DNA of 64,000 nucleotides from Sulfuritalea hydrogenivorans sk43H (GTDB lineage Bacteria > Pseudomonadota > Gammaproteobacteria > Burkholderiales > Rhodocyclaceae). This document shows, piece after piece, positions 47,173 to 57,177 of the stretch. Each line of letters starts with the position of its first letter. Position 1 is the first letter of the stretch. Made by a program: the position numbers and the translations under genes. A model generated the notes under the pieces. It worked only from the letters and a program-made list of their open reading frames with translations, was not told where the DNA came from and searched no databases. The DNA lies in NCBI RefSeq assembly GCF_000828635.1, contig NZ_AP012547.1, positions 310,001 to 374,000 of the forward strand, written 5' to 3'.

Positions 47173-47772
47173 ATGCTCAAGGTTTCAGGTCTCGCCTGTT
47201 CGCGCGGTGAACGCCGCTTGTTTGCCGACGTCGGGTTTTCGCTCGCCGCAGGCGAGTGGTTGCACGTGCAGGGCGAGAACGGCGCCGGCAAGACCAGCCT
47301 GATGCGCCTGCTGGTCGGCCTTTCGCCGGCCGATGCCGGCGAGATTCGCTGGCGCGACGAGCCGACGCCGTCGGTCGAATTTCGCCGCGACCTGATTTAT
47401 CTCGGCCATCACGCGGCGGTCAAGGAAGACCTGACGCCACTGGAAAATCTGCGCCTGGCGGCCGCCCTGGACGGCATCGCACTCGACGAGCGTACCTCGC
47501 TGGCTGCCCTGATCCGGCTCGGGTTGCGCGGACGCGAGGACTTGCCGGTCCGCGTATTGTCCGCCGGACAAAAGCGGCGCGTACTGCTGGCCCGCCTGCT
47601 GACACGTCCGGCGGTTTTGTGGGTGCTCGACGAAGCCTTCAATGCGCTCGATGTCGCCGCGGTGAAGCTGCTCGGCGAACTGATTGCGGAGCATCTGTCC
47701 GCAGGCGGCATGGCGGTGCTGACCAGCCACCAGCCGCTGCCCGTGCCGGGCGGCAAGGCGTTGGTGCTATGA
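47173..47772 (+). CDS. ccmA: Heme exporter ATPase CcmA
   Basis: Starts at ATG 47173 for 199 residues. Walker A GENGAGKTSL (about 34-43), signature LSAGQKRR, Walker B VLWVLDEAFNALD. With CcmB and CcmC it forms the ABC complex that releases heme-loaded CcmE. It is the first of nine ccm genes, nearly all overlapping by 4 bases. The frame open upstream is a shadow of the EamA gene. Confidence 0.96.
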   Translation: MLKVSGLACSRGERRLFADVGFSLAAGEWLHVQGENGAGKTSLMRLLVGLSPADAGEIRWRDEPTPSVEFRRDLIYLGHHAAVKEDLTPLENLRLAAALDGIALDERTSLAALIRLGLRGREDLPVRVLSAGQKRRVLLARLLTRPAVLWVLDEAFNALDVAAVKLLGELIAEHLSAGGMAVLTSHQPLPVPGGKALVL

Positions 47773-48434
47773 ACGCGTTTTTCGCAACCGTGCGCCGCGA
47801 TCTGCTGCTGGCGCTGCGGCGCAAGAGCGAGGTGCTGACGGCGGTGTTCTTTTTTGTCATCGTCACCAGCCTGTTTCCGCTGGGCATCGGCCCGGAACCG
47901 GTACTGTTGAAGAAGATCGCGCCCGGCATCCTCTGGGTTGCCGCGTTATTGGCAACCCTGCTCGGCCTGCCGCGCCTGTTTGCGGCCGATCACGTCGATG
48001 GCACGCTGGAGCAGATGGCCCTGTCGCCCTCTCCCTTGGGCATGCTGGTTGCCGGTAAAATACTGGCGCACTGGTTGTTGTGCGGCTTGCCGCTGGTTCT
48101 GCTGGCGCCCGTGCTCGGTTTGCAGTTCGATCTCGATGCGTCGGCGCTGGGAATTCTGACGCTGGCTCTGTTGCTGGGAACTCCGTTGCTGTCCTTGATC
48201 GGTGCGATCGGCGCGGCGCTGACCCTGGGGGTGCGTGGCGGCGGCGTGTTGCTGGCGCTGCTGGTATTGCCGCTTTATATCCCCGCGCTGATCTTCGGCG
48301 CGGGAGCGGTGGAAGCCCATGTCGCGGGTCTCGATGCGGGTGGGCATTTGTCCTTGCTGGCAGCGATGCTGGCCTTGGCTGTATTTTTTGCGCCGTGGGC
48401 AACCACGGCCGCTTTGAGGATTGCACTGGAGTGA
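47769..48434 (+). CDS. ccmB: Heme exporter permease CcmB
   Basis: Starts at ATG 47769 overlapping the ccmA stop, for 221 residues with six membrane helices. FFATVRRDLLLALRRKSEVL at the N-terminus, LFAADHVDGTLEQMALSPSP and the late VLPLYIPALIFGAGAVE are characteristic. It is the membrane partner of CcmA. The stop overlaps the ccmC GTG start. Confidence 0.96.
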   Translation: MNAFFATVRRDLLLALRRKSEVLTAVFFFVIVTSLFPLGIGPEPVLLKKIAPGILWVAALLATLLGLPRLFAADHVDGTLEQMALSPSPLGMLVAGKILAHWLLCGLPLVLLAPVLGLQFDLDASALGILTLALLLGTPLLSLIGAIGAALTLGVRGGGVLLALLVLPLYIPALIFGAGAVEAHVAGLDAGGHLSLLAAMLALAVFFAPWATTAALRIALE

Positions 48435-49171
48435 GGCAGTCGATTATTCAGTGGTTCAGGTTTGCCAGCCCGCAGAGCTTCTATCCGCTCGCCGGGCGCC
48501 TGATCCCGTGGTTCTGGGCCGCCGCGGCCGTCTTCGGCATTGCCGGGCTGTGGATTTCCTTTTTCGTCGCGCCGACCGACGCGCAGCAGGGCGAGGGCTA
48601 CCGCATCATCTTCGTCCATGTGCCGGCCTCCTGGATGTCGATGTTCATCTATCTCGTGATGGCCTTCTGGGCCGGCCTTGGCCTCGCGCTCAACACGCGG
48701 GTGTCGGGCATGATGGCGCAGGCACTGGCGCCCACCGGCGCCCTGATGGCGGCGCTGTCGCTGTGGACCGGCGCGCTCTGGGGCAAGCCGATGTGGGGTG
48801 CCTGGTGGGTGTGGGATGCGCGGCTGACCTCCGAGCTGATCCTGTTTTTCCTCTACCTGGGCTTCATGGCCTTGCAAGCCGCGATCGACGACCCGCGCCG
48901 CGCCGACAAGGCCGGAGCGATCCTGGCGCTGGTCGGCGTGGTGAATATCCCCATCATCTATTTTTCGGTGAAGTGGTGGAACACCTTGCACCAGGGCTCG
49001 ACGATCAACCTCAACAAGGCGCCTTCGATGGCGCAGACCATGCTGTGGGGCATGCTGCTGATGGCCCTGGCCTTCTGGATGTATTCGATCGCCGTGGCGC
49101 TGATGCGGGTGCGCGCCATCATCCTCGAACGCGAACGACACACGGAATGGGTGAAGCATGCAGTGGAATAG
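48431..49171 (+). CDS. ccmC: Heme exporter/handling protein CcmC
   Basis: Starts at GTG 48431 for 246 residues. The tryptophan-rich WWD-type motif is GAWWVWDARLTSE, flanked by His ligands in IIFVHVPASWMSMF and VKWWNTLHQGSTI. CcmC presents heme to the CcmE histidine. Six membrane helices. The end overlaps ccmD by 14 bases. Confidence 0.96.
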   Translation: MRQSIIQWFRFASPQSFYPLAGRLIPWFWAAAAVFGIAGLWISFFVAPTDAQQGEGYRIIFVHVPASWMSMFIYLVMAFWAGLGLALNTRVSGMMAQALAPTGALMAALSLWTGALWGKPMWGAWWVWDARLTSELILFFLYLGFMALQAAIDDPRRADKAGAILALVGVVNIPIIYFSVKWWNTLHQGSTINLNKAPSMAQTMLWGMLLMALAFWMYSIAVALMRVRAIILERERHTEWVKHAVE

Positions 49172-49352
49172 CGTCGGCGAATTCTTCGCCATGGGCGGCT
49201 ACGCGCTCTACGTCTGGGGCAGCTTCGGCGCCTGCCTTTTGCTGATGATCGCGGAACCTTTGCTGGCCCGGCACCGTCTTACCGAGGTTCGCAAGAGCCT
49301 GATTCGCGAACGACTCGCCGACGAACTCGAACTCCAGCAGAAATCCCGATGA
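49158..49352 (+). CDS. ccmD: Heme exporter protein CcmD
   Basis: A 64-residue protein with one membrane helix ([21 protein letters not shown]) and a basic cytoplasmic tail ([17 protein letters not shown]), as in CcmD, which helps release holo-CcmE from the CcmABC complex. It overlaps ccmC by 14 bases and ccmE by 4. Confidence 0.92.
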   Translation: MQWNSVGEFFAMGGYALYVWGSFGACLLLMIAEPLLARHRLTEVRKSLIRERLADELELQQKSR

Positions 49353-49777
49353 AGCCCAGACAGAAACGCATCGCCCTGATTGCCGGCGGCCTCGCCTCGC
49401 TGGCCATTGCCGCGGGGCTGGCGCTCAACGCGCTCGACAGCAACATCGCGCTCTATGTGACGCCCACCGAAGTCGCTGCCGGCAAGGCGCCGCAAGGCAA
49501 GGCCTTTCGCATCGGCGGCCTGGTCAAGGAGGGCACGATCAAGCGCCAGGACATGACGGTGAGTTTCATCATTACCGACACCGCCAAGGAGATCCCGGTG
49601 GCCTATACCGGCATCCTGCCCGACCTGTTCCGCGACGGCAAAGGCGCGGTGGTGCAGGGGCGGCTGGGCAGCGACGGCGTATTCGCCGCTACCGAAGTGC
49701 TGGCCAAGCACGACGAGAACTACATGCCTCCCGAAGCCAAACACGCCATCGATCAGGCCCAGAAAGGTAAACCATGA
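49349..49777 (+). CDS. ccmE: Heme chaperone CcmE
   Basis: A 142-residue protein with an N-terminal membrane anchor ([20 protein letters not shown]) and a periplasmic OB fold. The heme-binding His is in [13 protein letters not shown] (about residue 125), with the conserved Tyr following. It ferries heme to the CcmF/H ligase. It is followed by a 112-base gap containing a dispersed repeat, the only real gap in this operon. Confidence 0.96.
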   Translation: MKPRQKRIALIAGGLASLAIAAGLALNALDSNIALYVTPTEVAAGKAPQGKAFRIGGLVKEGTIKRQDMTVSFIITDTAKEIPVAYTGILPDLFRDGKGAVVQGRLGSDGVFAATEVLAKHDENYMPPEAKHAIDQAQKGKP

Positions 49778-49778
49778 C

Positions 49779-49817
49779 ATTCCCCCCGCCCCCCTTTCCG
49801 GGAAAGGGGGTGACTTC
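49779..49817 (+). repeat. Poly-C/poly-G hairpin repeat, copy 2, inside the ccm operon
   Basis: ATTCCCCCCGCCCCC, CTTTCCGGGAAAG, GGGGTGACTTCG. It corresponds to the minus-strand reading of 25870-25908. A second hairpin (CCCCGGC/GCCGGGG, about 49824-49838) follows before ccmF. Confidence 0.7.
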
Positions 49818-49889
49818 GGTTCCCCCGGCAAGCCGGGGTCCGGCCACTGAACGGCTGCCTTTTTGGGGCGGCCCGGCGGAGGCAGCACC

Positions 49890-51833
49890 ATGACCCCCGA
49901 ACTCGGACACTTCGCCCTGATTCTTGCTTTCGTGGTTTCCCTGTTGCAGGGGGTGCTGCCTCTGGTGGGCGCTCAGCGGGGGCAAGCGCAATGGGTCGCG
50001 CTGGCGCGGCCGGCGGCGCAGACCCAATTCCTGCTGATTGCCTTTGCTTTCGCCTGCCTGGCGCAGAGTTTTCTCGCCAGCGATTTTTCGGTGACCTACG
50101 TCGCCCAGCATTCCAACACCCAGTTGCCGACCCTGTATCGTTTCTCGGCGGTATGGGGCGGGCACGAAGGCTCCCTGCTGCTCTGGGTGCTGATGCTGGC
50201 GGGCTGGGGCGCGGCGGTGTCCCTGGCCTCGCGCCAACTGCCCGAAGTGATGGTGGCGCGCGTGCTCGCCGTGCTCGGGCTGGTCGGCATCGGCCTGCTG
50301 GCGTTCATCCTGTTTACCTCCAATCCGTTTGACCGTTTGTTGCCGGCCGCGGCGGAAGGGCGCGACCTGAATCCGCTGCTGCAGGATCCCGGACTGGTGT
50401 TCCATCCGCCGATGCTCTACATGGGCTATGTCGGCTTTTCGGTGGCCTTTGCCTTCGCCATCGCGGCGCTGATTTCCGGCCGGCTCGATGCGGCCTGGGC
50501 GCGCTGGTCGCGGCCATGGACCACGGCGGCCTGGGTCTTCCTCACGCTCGGCATTGCACTGGGCAGCTGGTGGGCGTATTACGAACTGGGTTGGGGCGGC
50601 TGGTGGTTCTGGGACCCGGTGGAAAATGCATCCTTCATGCCCTGGCTGGTGGGCACGGCGCTGATCCACTCGCTGGCGGTGACCGAAAAGCGCGGCGCCT
50701 TCAAGAACTGGACCGTGCTGCTGGCCATCGCCGCATTCTCGCTCTCGCTGCTGGGCACCTTCCTGGTCCGTTCCGGCGTGCTGACCTCGGTGCACGCCTT
50801 TGCGTCGGACCCGCGCCGCGGCGTCTTCATCCTGGTGCTGCTGGCCATCGTCGTCGGCAGCTCGCTGGCGCTGTTTGCCTGGCGCGCGCCCAAGGTCAGC
50901 GCCGGCGGCAGCTTCGGCCTGGTGTCGCGCGAGACCATGCTGTTGATGAACAACGTGCTGCTGGTGGTGGCCACCGGCAGCGTGCTGCTCGGTACGCTGT
51001 ATCCGCTGCTGATCGATGCCCTTGGCATGGGAAAGCTTTCGGTCGGGCCGCCCTATTTCAATGCCGTTTTCGTGCCGGTCATGGTGCCCTTGCTGCTGCT
51101 GATGGCGGCGGGGCCGATGGCGCACTGGAAACATGCCGACCTCAGGGCCATCGCGCGCCGCCTGCGGGTGAGCATGGTGCTGGCCGTCATCGCCGGGATT
51201 GCCCTGCCGCTGCTGATGGGCGCCTGGACGCCGCTGACCGCGATGAGTTCCCTGCTGGCGGTGTGGATCGTATCCAGCGGCGTGTTCCAGATCATGGACC
51301 GGATGAAGACGGGCCGGCCGACCGCGGCCTTCTGGGGCATGCATGTCGCGCACTTCGGCATTGCCGTATTCGTCATCGGCGTGGCGATGGTCGGCGGCTA
51401 CCAGGAGGAAAAGGATGTCCGCATGGAGCCGGGCGACACGGTAAGCGTCGGTGGCTACGGTTTCCGCCTGGTCGAGGTGAAGACCGCTCCGGGCCCCAAC
51501 TATCGGGCGTCCGTGGGCACCGTCGAACTGTCGAAGGACGGCCGTTTGCTGAAGATCATGCATCCCGAAAAACGGCAATACTTCTCGTCGCAGATGCCCA
51601 TGACCGAAGCCGCGATCGATGCCGGATTCACCCGCGACGTGTATGTCTCGCTCGGCGAGCCGCTTGACAACAAGGGGGCGTGGAGCGTGCGGGTGTACTA
51701 CAAACCCTTTGTCGACTGGATCTGGGGCGGCTGCCTGTTGATGGGCCTGGGCGGCGTCATCGCCATGCTCGACCGGCGCTACCGGCTGCGTGCAAGAGTC
51801 GGCGCTGGCGCCACGGCGGGAGTGCCGGCATGA
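49890..51833 (+). CDS. ccmF: Cytochrome c heme lyase subunit CcmF
   Basis: Starts at ATG 49890, with GGAGG upstream, for 647 residues with about 14-15 membrane helices. The WWD domain is GWGGWWFWDPVENASFMP (about 232). Conserved His residues occur in WGGHEGSLLLW, ALIHSLAVTEKRGAFKNW and MHVAHFGIAVFV. It attaches heme to apocytochromes with CcmH/I. The final residues (ARVGAGATAGVPA) are encoded by a repeat copy. Confidence 0.97.
   Translation: MTPELGHFALILAFVVSLLQGVLPLVGAQRGQAQWVALARPAAQTQFLLIAFAFACLAQSFLASDFSVTYVAQHSNTQLPTLYRFSAVWGGHEGSLLLWVLMLAGWGAAVSLASRQLPEVMVARVLAVLGLVGIGLLAFILFTSNPFDRLLPAAAEGRDLNPLLQDPGLVFHPPMLYMGYVGFSVAFAFAIAALISGRLDAAWARWSRPWTTAAWVFLTLGIALGSWWAYYELGWGGWWFWDPVENASFMPWLVGTALIHSLAVTEKRGAFKNWTVLLAIAAFSLSLLGTFLVRSGVLTSVHAFASDPRRGVFILVLLAIVVGSSLALFAWRAPKVSAGGSFGLVSRETMLLMNNVLLVVATGSVLLGTLYPLLIDALGMGKLSVGPPYFNAVFVPVMVPLLLLMAAGPMAHWKHADLRAIARRLRVSMVLAVIAGIALPLLMGAWTPLTAMSSLLAVWIVSSGVFQIMDRMKTGRPTAAFWGMHVAHFGIAVFVIGVAMVGGYQEEKDVRMEPGDTVSVGGYGFRLVEVKTAPGPNYRASVGTVELSKDGRLLKIMHPEKRQYFSSQMPMTEAAIDAGFTRDVYVSLGEPLDNKGAWSVRVYYKPFVDWIWGGCLLMGLGGVIAMLDRRYRLRARVGAGATAGVPA
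51796..51819 (+). repeat. 24-base dispersed repeat at the ccmF C-terminus
   Basis: One mismatch to the consensus, with CC in the free positions. It encodes the last residues of CcmF, 11 bases before the ccmG start. Confidence 0.85.
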
Positions 51834-52354
51834 AGCGCTTCCTGATTCCGCTGGTGGTGTTCGTCGTTCTGCTGGTATTCCTCGGCATCGGCCTGACGCT
51901 CAATCCGCGCGACGTGCCTTCGCCGCTGAAGGACAAGCCGGCGCCGGCCTTCACGCTGCCGCAACTGGCGGCGGCCGACAAGAGTTTTTCGCCGGCCGAC
52001 ATGAAGGGCAAGGTCTGGCTGCTCAACGTCTGGGCGTCGTGGTGCGTCTCCTGTCGTCAGGAGCACCCGTTGCTGGTGTCCTTCGCCAAGGAGGGCAAGG
52101 TGCCCGTGGTGGGTTTGAACTACAAGGATCAGCTTGTCGATGCAAAGAACTGGCTGGCGAAGTTCGGCGATCCCTACGTGGTGTCCGCGGTCGATGCCGA
52201 CGGCCGGGTCGGCATCGATTACGGCGTCTATGGCGTGCCCGAAACGTATGTCATCGACAAGGCCGGCATGATACGCATGAAGCATACCGGCCCGATCACC
52301 CCGGAATCGCTTAAAACGCAGATCCTGCCCCTGGTCGCGGAGTTGTCGAAATGA
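51830..52354 (+). CDS. ccmG: Thiol:disulfide interchange protein CcmG/DsbE
   Basis: Starts at ATG 51830 overlapping the ccmF stop, for 174 residues. A membrane anchor (FLIPLVVFVVLLVFLGIGL) precedes a thioredoxin fold with the redox site WASWCVSCRQEHP. GVYGVPETYVIDKAG carries the cis-Pro. It keeps apocytochrome CxxCH cysteines reduced in the periplasm. Confidence 0.96.
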   Translation: MKRFLIPLVVFVVLLVFLGIGLTLNPRDVPSPLKDKPAPAFTLPQLAAADKSFSPADMKGKVWLLNVWASWCVSCRQEHPLLVSFAKEGKVPVVGLNYKDQLVDAKNWLAKFGDPYVVSAVDADGRVGIDYGVYGVPETYVIDKAGMIRMKHTGPITPESLKTQILPLVAELSK

Positions 52355-52815
52355 AGCTGTGCAGTCTGCTGGTTTGTTGCACCCTGATGTTCACCGGCGC
52401 GGCGATGGCCAGGGAAGCGGCGCCGATGGCGGCCGACGTCGCGATCGAGAAGCGCATGGTCGCGATCAGCGAAGAACTGCGCTGCCTGGTGTGCCAGAAT
52501 GAATCGCTGTCCGGTTCGCACGCCGAACTGGCGCAGGACCTGCGTCGCGAGATCCGCAAGATGATCGGCGAAGGCAAGACTGACCAGGAAATCCTCGATT
52601 TCATGGTCGCGCGCTACGGCGATTTCGTGCGCTACCGGCCGCCGGTGAAGCCGACCACCTGGCTGCTCTGGGGCGGGCCTTTCGTGCTGCTGGCAGGCGG
52701 TATTGGCGCACTGATTGCGTTCCTGCGGCGGCGCGCCAAGGAAGAAGCGGCACCCGTACTTTCCGAAGAAGAACGTCGCCGCGCTGCGGCCTTGCTGGAC
52801 CAATCCAACTCATGA
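52351..52815 (+). CDS. ccmH: Cytochrome c biogenesis protein CcmH
   Basis: A 154-residue protein with a signal peptide (SLLVCCTLMFTGAAMA), the redox motif LRCLVCQNESL (CxxC), and a C-terminal membrane helix (TWLLWGGPFVLLAGGIGALI). The motif RREIRKMIGEGKTDQEILDF follows. It reduces apocytochrome thiols together with CcmG. It overlaps both neighbours by 4 bases. Confidence 0.96.
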   Translation: MKLCSLLVCCTLMFTGAAMAREAAPMAADVAIEKRMVAISEELRCLVCQNESLSGSHAELAQDLRREIRKMIGEGKTDQEILDFMVARYGDFVRYRPPVKPTTWLLWGGPFVLLAGGIGALIAFLRRRAKEEAAPVLSEEERRRAAALLDQSNS

Positions 52816-54101
52816 CCTCCTTTTATCTCGCGGCGGCGACGCTGGCTGTCGTCGCTCTGGCGCTGTTGCTGCGTCCGTGGTGGCGTGCCGGTCGCCGTAG
52901 CGCCAGCGCCGACTCTTCCTTGCCGGCGCTCAATGCCGCCATCCATCGCGACCGCCTTGGCGAACTGGAGCGAGACCGCAACAATGGCAGCCTGTCGGCA
53001 AGCGATTTCGACGAGGCCCGCGAAGAGCTGCAGCGGCAACTGCTTGACGACACCGCCGCGAGCGAGGTGGTCGCTGCTGCCGCGCAGGGCACTTCCGGTC
53101 GCGGCGCCGGCATCGCGATCGCCATCCTGGTACCGCTGCTTGCCGTGGCGCTGTATGCCTGGCTGGGCAGCCCCGCAGCGGTATTGCCCGGCGCGGTACA
53201 AACCCAGCGCGCCGCGGCCGACATGGAACAGCTCGTGGTCAAGCTCGCCAACAAGCTGGCACAGAATCCGGACAATCCCGAGGGCTGGGCCATGCTGGCA
53301 CGCTCCTACAAGTCGCTGGGCCGCTGGGATGATGCCGAACGCGCCTATCTCCGCATCGGGCCGGATTTCAACAGGAATGCCGAACTGCTTGCCGAACTGG
53401 CGGAAATGCTGGTGCAGAAGAACCAGGGTTTCGATTCGCGTTCGCGCGAGTTGACGCAGCAGGCGCTGCGTCTCGAACCCAACAACATGCTGGCCTTGTT
53501 CCTGGGCGGCGGCGAGGCCCTTGACGGCGGGCGCTTCGCCGAAGCCGCCACGCTCTGGGAACGACTGCTGCCCCAGCTCGAGCCCGGCAGCGAAGATGCG
53601 CGCATGGTCGAATCCAGTATTGCCATGGCGCGCGAGCGCAGCGGCGGCGCCCGGGCAAAGGCATCGAAGGGGAAGGATGTCGCGGGCGCGGCGGTTCCGC
53701 AAGACGACGCGCATCGCGGTGTCGCCAAGGCTGGCAAGGGCGCGGCAAAGGCGACAGCGACATCGGTCAGCGGCCGCGTCGAGCTCTCGCCTGCATTGAA
53801 GGACAAGGCCGGGCCCGACGACGTGGTCTTCATCTTCGCCCGCGCCGTCGATGGCCCGCGCATGCCGCTGGCGGCCCAGCGCGCACGGGTGGCCGATCTG
53901 CCGCTCGACTTCATGCTCGACGACGGGCAGGCGCTGATGCCGGAGGCCACGATTTCGTCCGCCAAGCAGCTGCGTGTCGAAGTGCGCGTCTCGAAAACCG
54001 GCAAGGCGACGCCGGGCAAGGGCGATCTCACCGGCAAGAGCGCCGCGGTGAAGCCCGGCGCCAAGGGCTTGAAGATATTGATCGACCAGGTCGATCCCTG
54101 A
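52812..54101 (+). CDS. ccmI: Cytochrome c biogenesis protein CcmI (TPR)
   Basis: A 429-residue protein: two N-terminal membrane helices (about 5-22 and 95-117) around a coiled coil (AIHRDRLGELERDRNNGSLS), then periplasmic TPR repeats (NPEGWAMLARSYKSLGRWDD) and a C-terminal domain that chaperones apocytochromes. Just after the first helix lies RRSASADSS, encoded by an exact repeat copy. It is the last ccm gene. Confidence 0.93.
   Translation: MTSFYLAAATLAVVALALLLRPWWRAGRRSASADSSLPALNAAIHRDRLGELERDRNNGSLSASDFDEAREELQRQLLDDTAASEVVAAAAQGTSGRGAGIAIAILVPLLAVALYAWLGSPAAVLPGAVQTQRAAADMEQLVVKLANKLAQNPDNPEGWAMLARSYKSLGRWDDAERAYLRIGPDFNRNAELLAELAEMLVQKNQGFDSRSRELTQQALRLEPNNMLALFLGGGEALDGGRFAEAATLWERLLPQLEPGSEDARMVESSIAMARERSGGARAKASKGKDVAGAAVPQDDAHRGVAKAGKGAAKATATSVSGRVELSPALKDKAGPDDVVFIFARAVDGPRMPLAAQRARVADLPLDFMLDDGQALMPEATISSAKQLRVEVRVSKTGKATPGKGDLTGKSAAVKPGAKGLKILIDQVDP
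52892..52915 (-). repeat. 24-base dispersed repeat in ccmI
   Basis: Exact match to the consensus, with CT in the free positions read on the minus strand. It encodes GRRSASAD in the cytoplasmic loop after the first membrane helix. Confidence 0.85.
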
Positions 54102-54184
54102 CCGACCTGGCCGTTCCCGAATTGCTGCAAGGGGACGGCCCGCTTGGCCGCCGTATTTCCGGGCGCGGCAAATTTCGTTGAGGC

Positions 54185-54198
54185 TTGATAAACATCAA
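54185..54198. promoter_or_regulatory. FNR/Anr-type binding site upstream of nap
   Basis: TTGATAAACATCAA is a perfect match to TTGAT-N4-ATCAA. Its centre (54191.5) is about 41 bases before the start predicted from TAGGAT (54220-54225), the class II activator position. The rest of 54102-54319 holds no gene. Confidence 0.85.
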
Positions 54199-54219
54199 GG
54201 CTCCCTTCCGGGACAGGCC

Positions 54220-54225
54220 TAGGAT
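54220..54225 (+). promoter_or_regulatory. -10 element of the nap promoter
   Basis: TAGGAT with no recognisable -35, as expected when FNR replaces it. The start is predicted near 54232, giving a leader of about 88 bases to napD. Confidence 0.6.
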
Positions 54226-54319
54226 GCTGCATGTGCACAATCACCCAATTCATGCAGGGTTATTGAGGCGCGGCGACTGAAGCGGCACCGCCATCCGTGC
54301 CGGCCATGAGGGTCAAGCA

Positions 54320-54568
54320 ATGAACATATCCAGCGCCATCATCCACGCCCGTCCCGGTGCCGTGGCCATCGTTCAGGCCGGGTTGGCCGCGCTGGAAGGC
54401 GTCGAGGTGCACGCCGTCTCTCCCGAAGGCAAGCTGATCGTCACCATCGAAACCGAGGATGACGGCAGCAACGTCGCCACTTACGAACGCATTGGCCAGC
54501 TCGACGGTGTCATGTCGGCGGCCATGGTCTATCACCAAACCGAATCTGAGCCATACAAGGAGATCTGA
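54320..54568 (+). CDS. napD: Nitrate reductase chaperone NapD
   Basis: An 82-residue ferredoxin-like protein ([40 protein letters not shown]) that binds the NapA twin-arginine signal until cofactor loading is done. It is the first gene of the nap operon; many relatives begin with napF or napE. One base separates its stop from the napA start. Confidence 0.94.
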   Translation: MNISSAIIHARPGAVAIVQAGLAALEGVEVHAVSPEGKLIVTIETEDDGSNVATYERIGQLDGVMSAAMVYHQTESEPYKEI

Positions 54569-54569
54569 A

Positions 54570-57119
54570 ATGAAATTGACGCGACGTGAATTCATCAAGA
54601 CCAATGCCATCGCCGCGGCGGCTAGCACGGCCGGCATGAGCATTCCCGGTGTGGCGCTGGCCGCCGCGCCGCAGAGCCAGGACGGCGTGCGCTGGGACAA
54701 GGGTGTCTGCCGCTACTGCGGTACCGGTTGCGGCGTGCTGGTCGGGGTCAAGGATGGCCGTGTGGTGGCCACCCAGGGCGACCCGGACGCGCCGGTGAAC
54801 AAGGGTCTCAACTGCGTCAAGGGCTACTTCCTGTCGAAGATCATGTACGGCAAGGATCGGCTGACCCAGCCGCTGCTGCGCATGAAGGACGGCAAGTTCG
54901 ACAAGAACGGCGAATTCAAGCCGATCTCCTGGGATGCCGCGTTCGACATCATGGCCGAGAAGGTCAAGGCCACCTTGAAGAATCCGGAGCAGGGACAGCG
55001 CGGCGTCGCCATGTTCGGCTCCGGCCAATGGACGGTATGGGAAGGCTACGCAGCGGCCAAGCTGATGAAAGCCGGCTTCCGCTCCAACAGCATCGACCCG
55101 AACGCGCGCCACTGCATGGCCTCCGCCGTGGCCGGCTTCATGCGCACCTTCGGCATCGACGAGCCGATGGGCTGCTACGACGACGCCGAGCATGCCGACG
55201 TCTTCGCGCTGTGGGGCTCCAACATGGCCGAGATGCACCCGATCCTCTGGTCGCGCATCACCAACCGACGCCTCACTGCGCCCCACGTCAAGATTCACGT
55301 GCTGTCGACCTTCAGCCACCGTTCCTGCGAACTGGCCGACAACGAGCTGATCTTCAAGCCGCAATCCGACCTGGCGATCCTCAATTACATCTGCAACTAC
55401 ATCATCCAGAACAAGGCGGTGAATCAGGAATTCGTCAAGAAGAACGTCGGTTTCTTCCAGGGCGTCACCGACATCGGCTATGGCCTGCGCCCCAACCATC
55501 CGCTGGAACAGGTGGCGATGAACAACGGCTACCCCGGCGCCGACGGCAAGCCCAAGGGTGATCCGAACAAGCACGCGCCGATCACGTTCGATGACTTCGC
55601 CAAGTTCGTTTCCGAGTACACCCTGGACAAGGCCCACGAAATTTCCGGCGTGCCCAAGGAAAAGCTCGAAGCGCTGGCCAAGGCCTATGCCGATCCAAAG
55701 GTGAAGGTCACCTCCTACTGGACCATGGGCTTCAACCAGCACACGCGCGGTACCTGGGTCAATAACATGATCTACAACGTGCACCTGCTGGTAGGCAAGA
55801 TCTCCGAGCCGGGCAACAGCCCCTTTTCGCTCACCGGCCAGCCTTCGGCTTGCGGCACGGCGCGCGAGGTCGGCACCTTCGCCCACCGGCTGCCGGCTGA
55901 TCTGGTGGTGATGAATCCGAAACACCGCGAGTTCTCCGAGAAGATGTGGAAACTGCCCGCCGGCACCATTCCGGAGTGGGTCGGCTATCACGCCGTGCTG
56001 CAAAGCCGGATGCTGAAGGACGGCAAGATCGGTTTCTACTGGACGTCCACCACCAACAACATGCAGGCCGGCCCCAACGTCAATGGCGAAATCTATCCGG
56101 GCTGGCGCAACCCGAAGGCCTTTGTCGTGGTGTCCGACGTCTATCCGACGGTGTCCGCGCTGTCGGCCGACCTTATCCTGCCCTGCGCGATGTGGATGGA
56201 AAAGGAAGGCATGTTCGGCAATGCCGAGCGGCGCGGCCAGATGTGGCGGCAACAGGTCAAGGCGCCGGGCGACTGCAAGTCGGACCTGTGGCAATACATG
56301 GAGTTCTCCAAGCGCTTCAAGGTCGAGGAAGTCTGGCCGGCCGACTTGCTGGCCAAGGCGCCGGAACTCAAGGGCAAGACCCTGTACGACGTGCTCTACG
56401 CCAACGGCCAGGTCAACAAGTTCCCCAAGGAAGAAACAGCGAAGGTTAACGCCCACGCGATTCCCGGATACACCAACGACGAGTCCGAGGCCTTCGGCTT
56501 CTATGTGCAGAAGGGCCTGTTCGAGGAATATGCCGGTTTCGGTCGCGGTCACGCCCACGATCTGGCCCCGTTCGATACCTATCACAAGGTACGCGGCATG
56601 CGCTGGCCGGTGGTGGACGGCAAGGAAACCCTGTGGCGCTTCCGCGAGGGTTACGACCCGTACGTGAAGAAAGGCGAGGGGGTGAAGTTCTACGGCTATC
56701 CCGACGGCAAGGCCAAGATATTTGCGCTGCCCTACCAGCCCGCGGCCGAAATGCCGGACAAGGATTTCGACTTGTGGCTGTGTACCGGCCGTGTGCTGGA
56801 ACACTGGCACACCGGTTCGATGACGCGCCGCGCGCCGGAGCTCTACAAGGCCTTCCCCGACGCGGTGGTGTGGATGCACCCGAAGGATGCCGAGAAGCGC
56901 GGGCTCAAGCGCAATGACGTGGTCAAGGTATCCACGCGCCGTGGCGAGATCGAATTGCGGGTCGACACCAAGGGTCGCAACAAACCGCCGGAGGGTTTGA
57001 TCTTCATCCCCTTCTTCGACGAGCATCGCCTGGTCAACAAGCTCACCCTGGATGCCACCTGTCCGATTTCGAAGGAAACGGACTTCAAGAAGTGCGCCGC
57101 CAGGGTGGTCAAGGCCTGA
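54570..57119 (+). CDS. napA: Periplasmic nitrate reductase catalytic subunit NapA
   Basis: Starts at ATG 54570 for 849 residues. Twin-arginine signal [15 protein letters not shown], with cleavage probably after ALAAA. [4Fe-4S] ligands are Cys47, Cys50, Cys54 and Cys82 ([13 protein letters not shown] and NCVKGY). The Mo-coordinating Cys is in [13 protein letters not shown]. It reduces nitrate to nitrite with a bis-MGD cofactor in the periplasm. The open frame upstream of 54570 is a shadow of napD. Confidence 0.98.
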   Translation: MKLTRREFIKTNAIAAAASTAGMSIPGVALAAAPQSQDGVRWDKGVCRYCGTGCGVLVGVKDGRVVATQGDPDAPVNKGLNCVKGYFLSKIMYGKDRLTQPLLRMKDGKFDKNGEFKPISWDAAFDIMAEKVKATLKNPEQGQRGVAMFGSGQWTVWEGYAAAKLMKAGFRSNSIDPNARHCMASAVAGFMRTFGIDEPMGCYDDAEHADVFALWGSNMAEMHPILWSRITNRRLTAPHVKIHVLSTFSHRSCELADNELIFKPQSDLAILNYICNYIIQNKAVNQEFVKKNVGFFQGVTDIGYGLRPNHPLEQVAMNNGYPGADGKPKGDPNKHAPITFDDFAKFVSEYTLDKAHEISGVPKEKLEALAKAYADPKVKVTSYWTMGFNQHTRGTWVNNMIYNVHLLVGKISEPGNSPFSLTGQPSACGTAREVGTFAHRLPADLVVMNPKHREFSEKMWKLPAGTIPEWVGYHAVLQSRMLKDGKIGFYWTSTTNNMQAGPNVNGEIYPGWRNPKAFVVVSDVYPTVSALSADLILPCAMWMEKEGMFGNAERRGQMWRQQVKAPGDCKSDLWQYMEFSKRFKVEEVWPADLLAKAPELKGKTLYDVLYANGQVNKFPKEETAKVNAHAIPGYTNDESEAFGFYVQKGLFEEYAGFGRGHAHDLAPFDTYHKVRGMRWPVVDGKETLWRFREGYDPYVKKGEGVKFYGYPDGKAKIFALPYQPAAEMPDKDFDLWLCTGRVLEHWHTGSMTRRAPELYKAFPDAVVWMHPKDAEKRGLKRNDVVKVSTRRGEIELRVDTKGRNKPPEGLIFIPFFDEHRLVNKLTLDATCPISKETDFKKCAARVVKA

Positions 57120-57177
57120 TCGAACATGCATGGAGTCGCGGAGGGCGCGGGAAACATGCGCTCTCCGTCCAGCGATC

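Noticed and set aside
48139-48150. Additional copy of the 24-base repeat in ccmB
   Set aside because: Only the 11-base core GTCGGCGCTGG matches, and the rest diverges; chance in GC-rich coding DNA.
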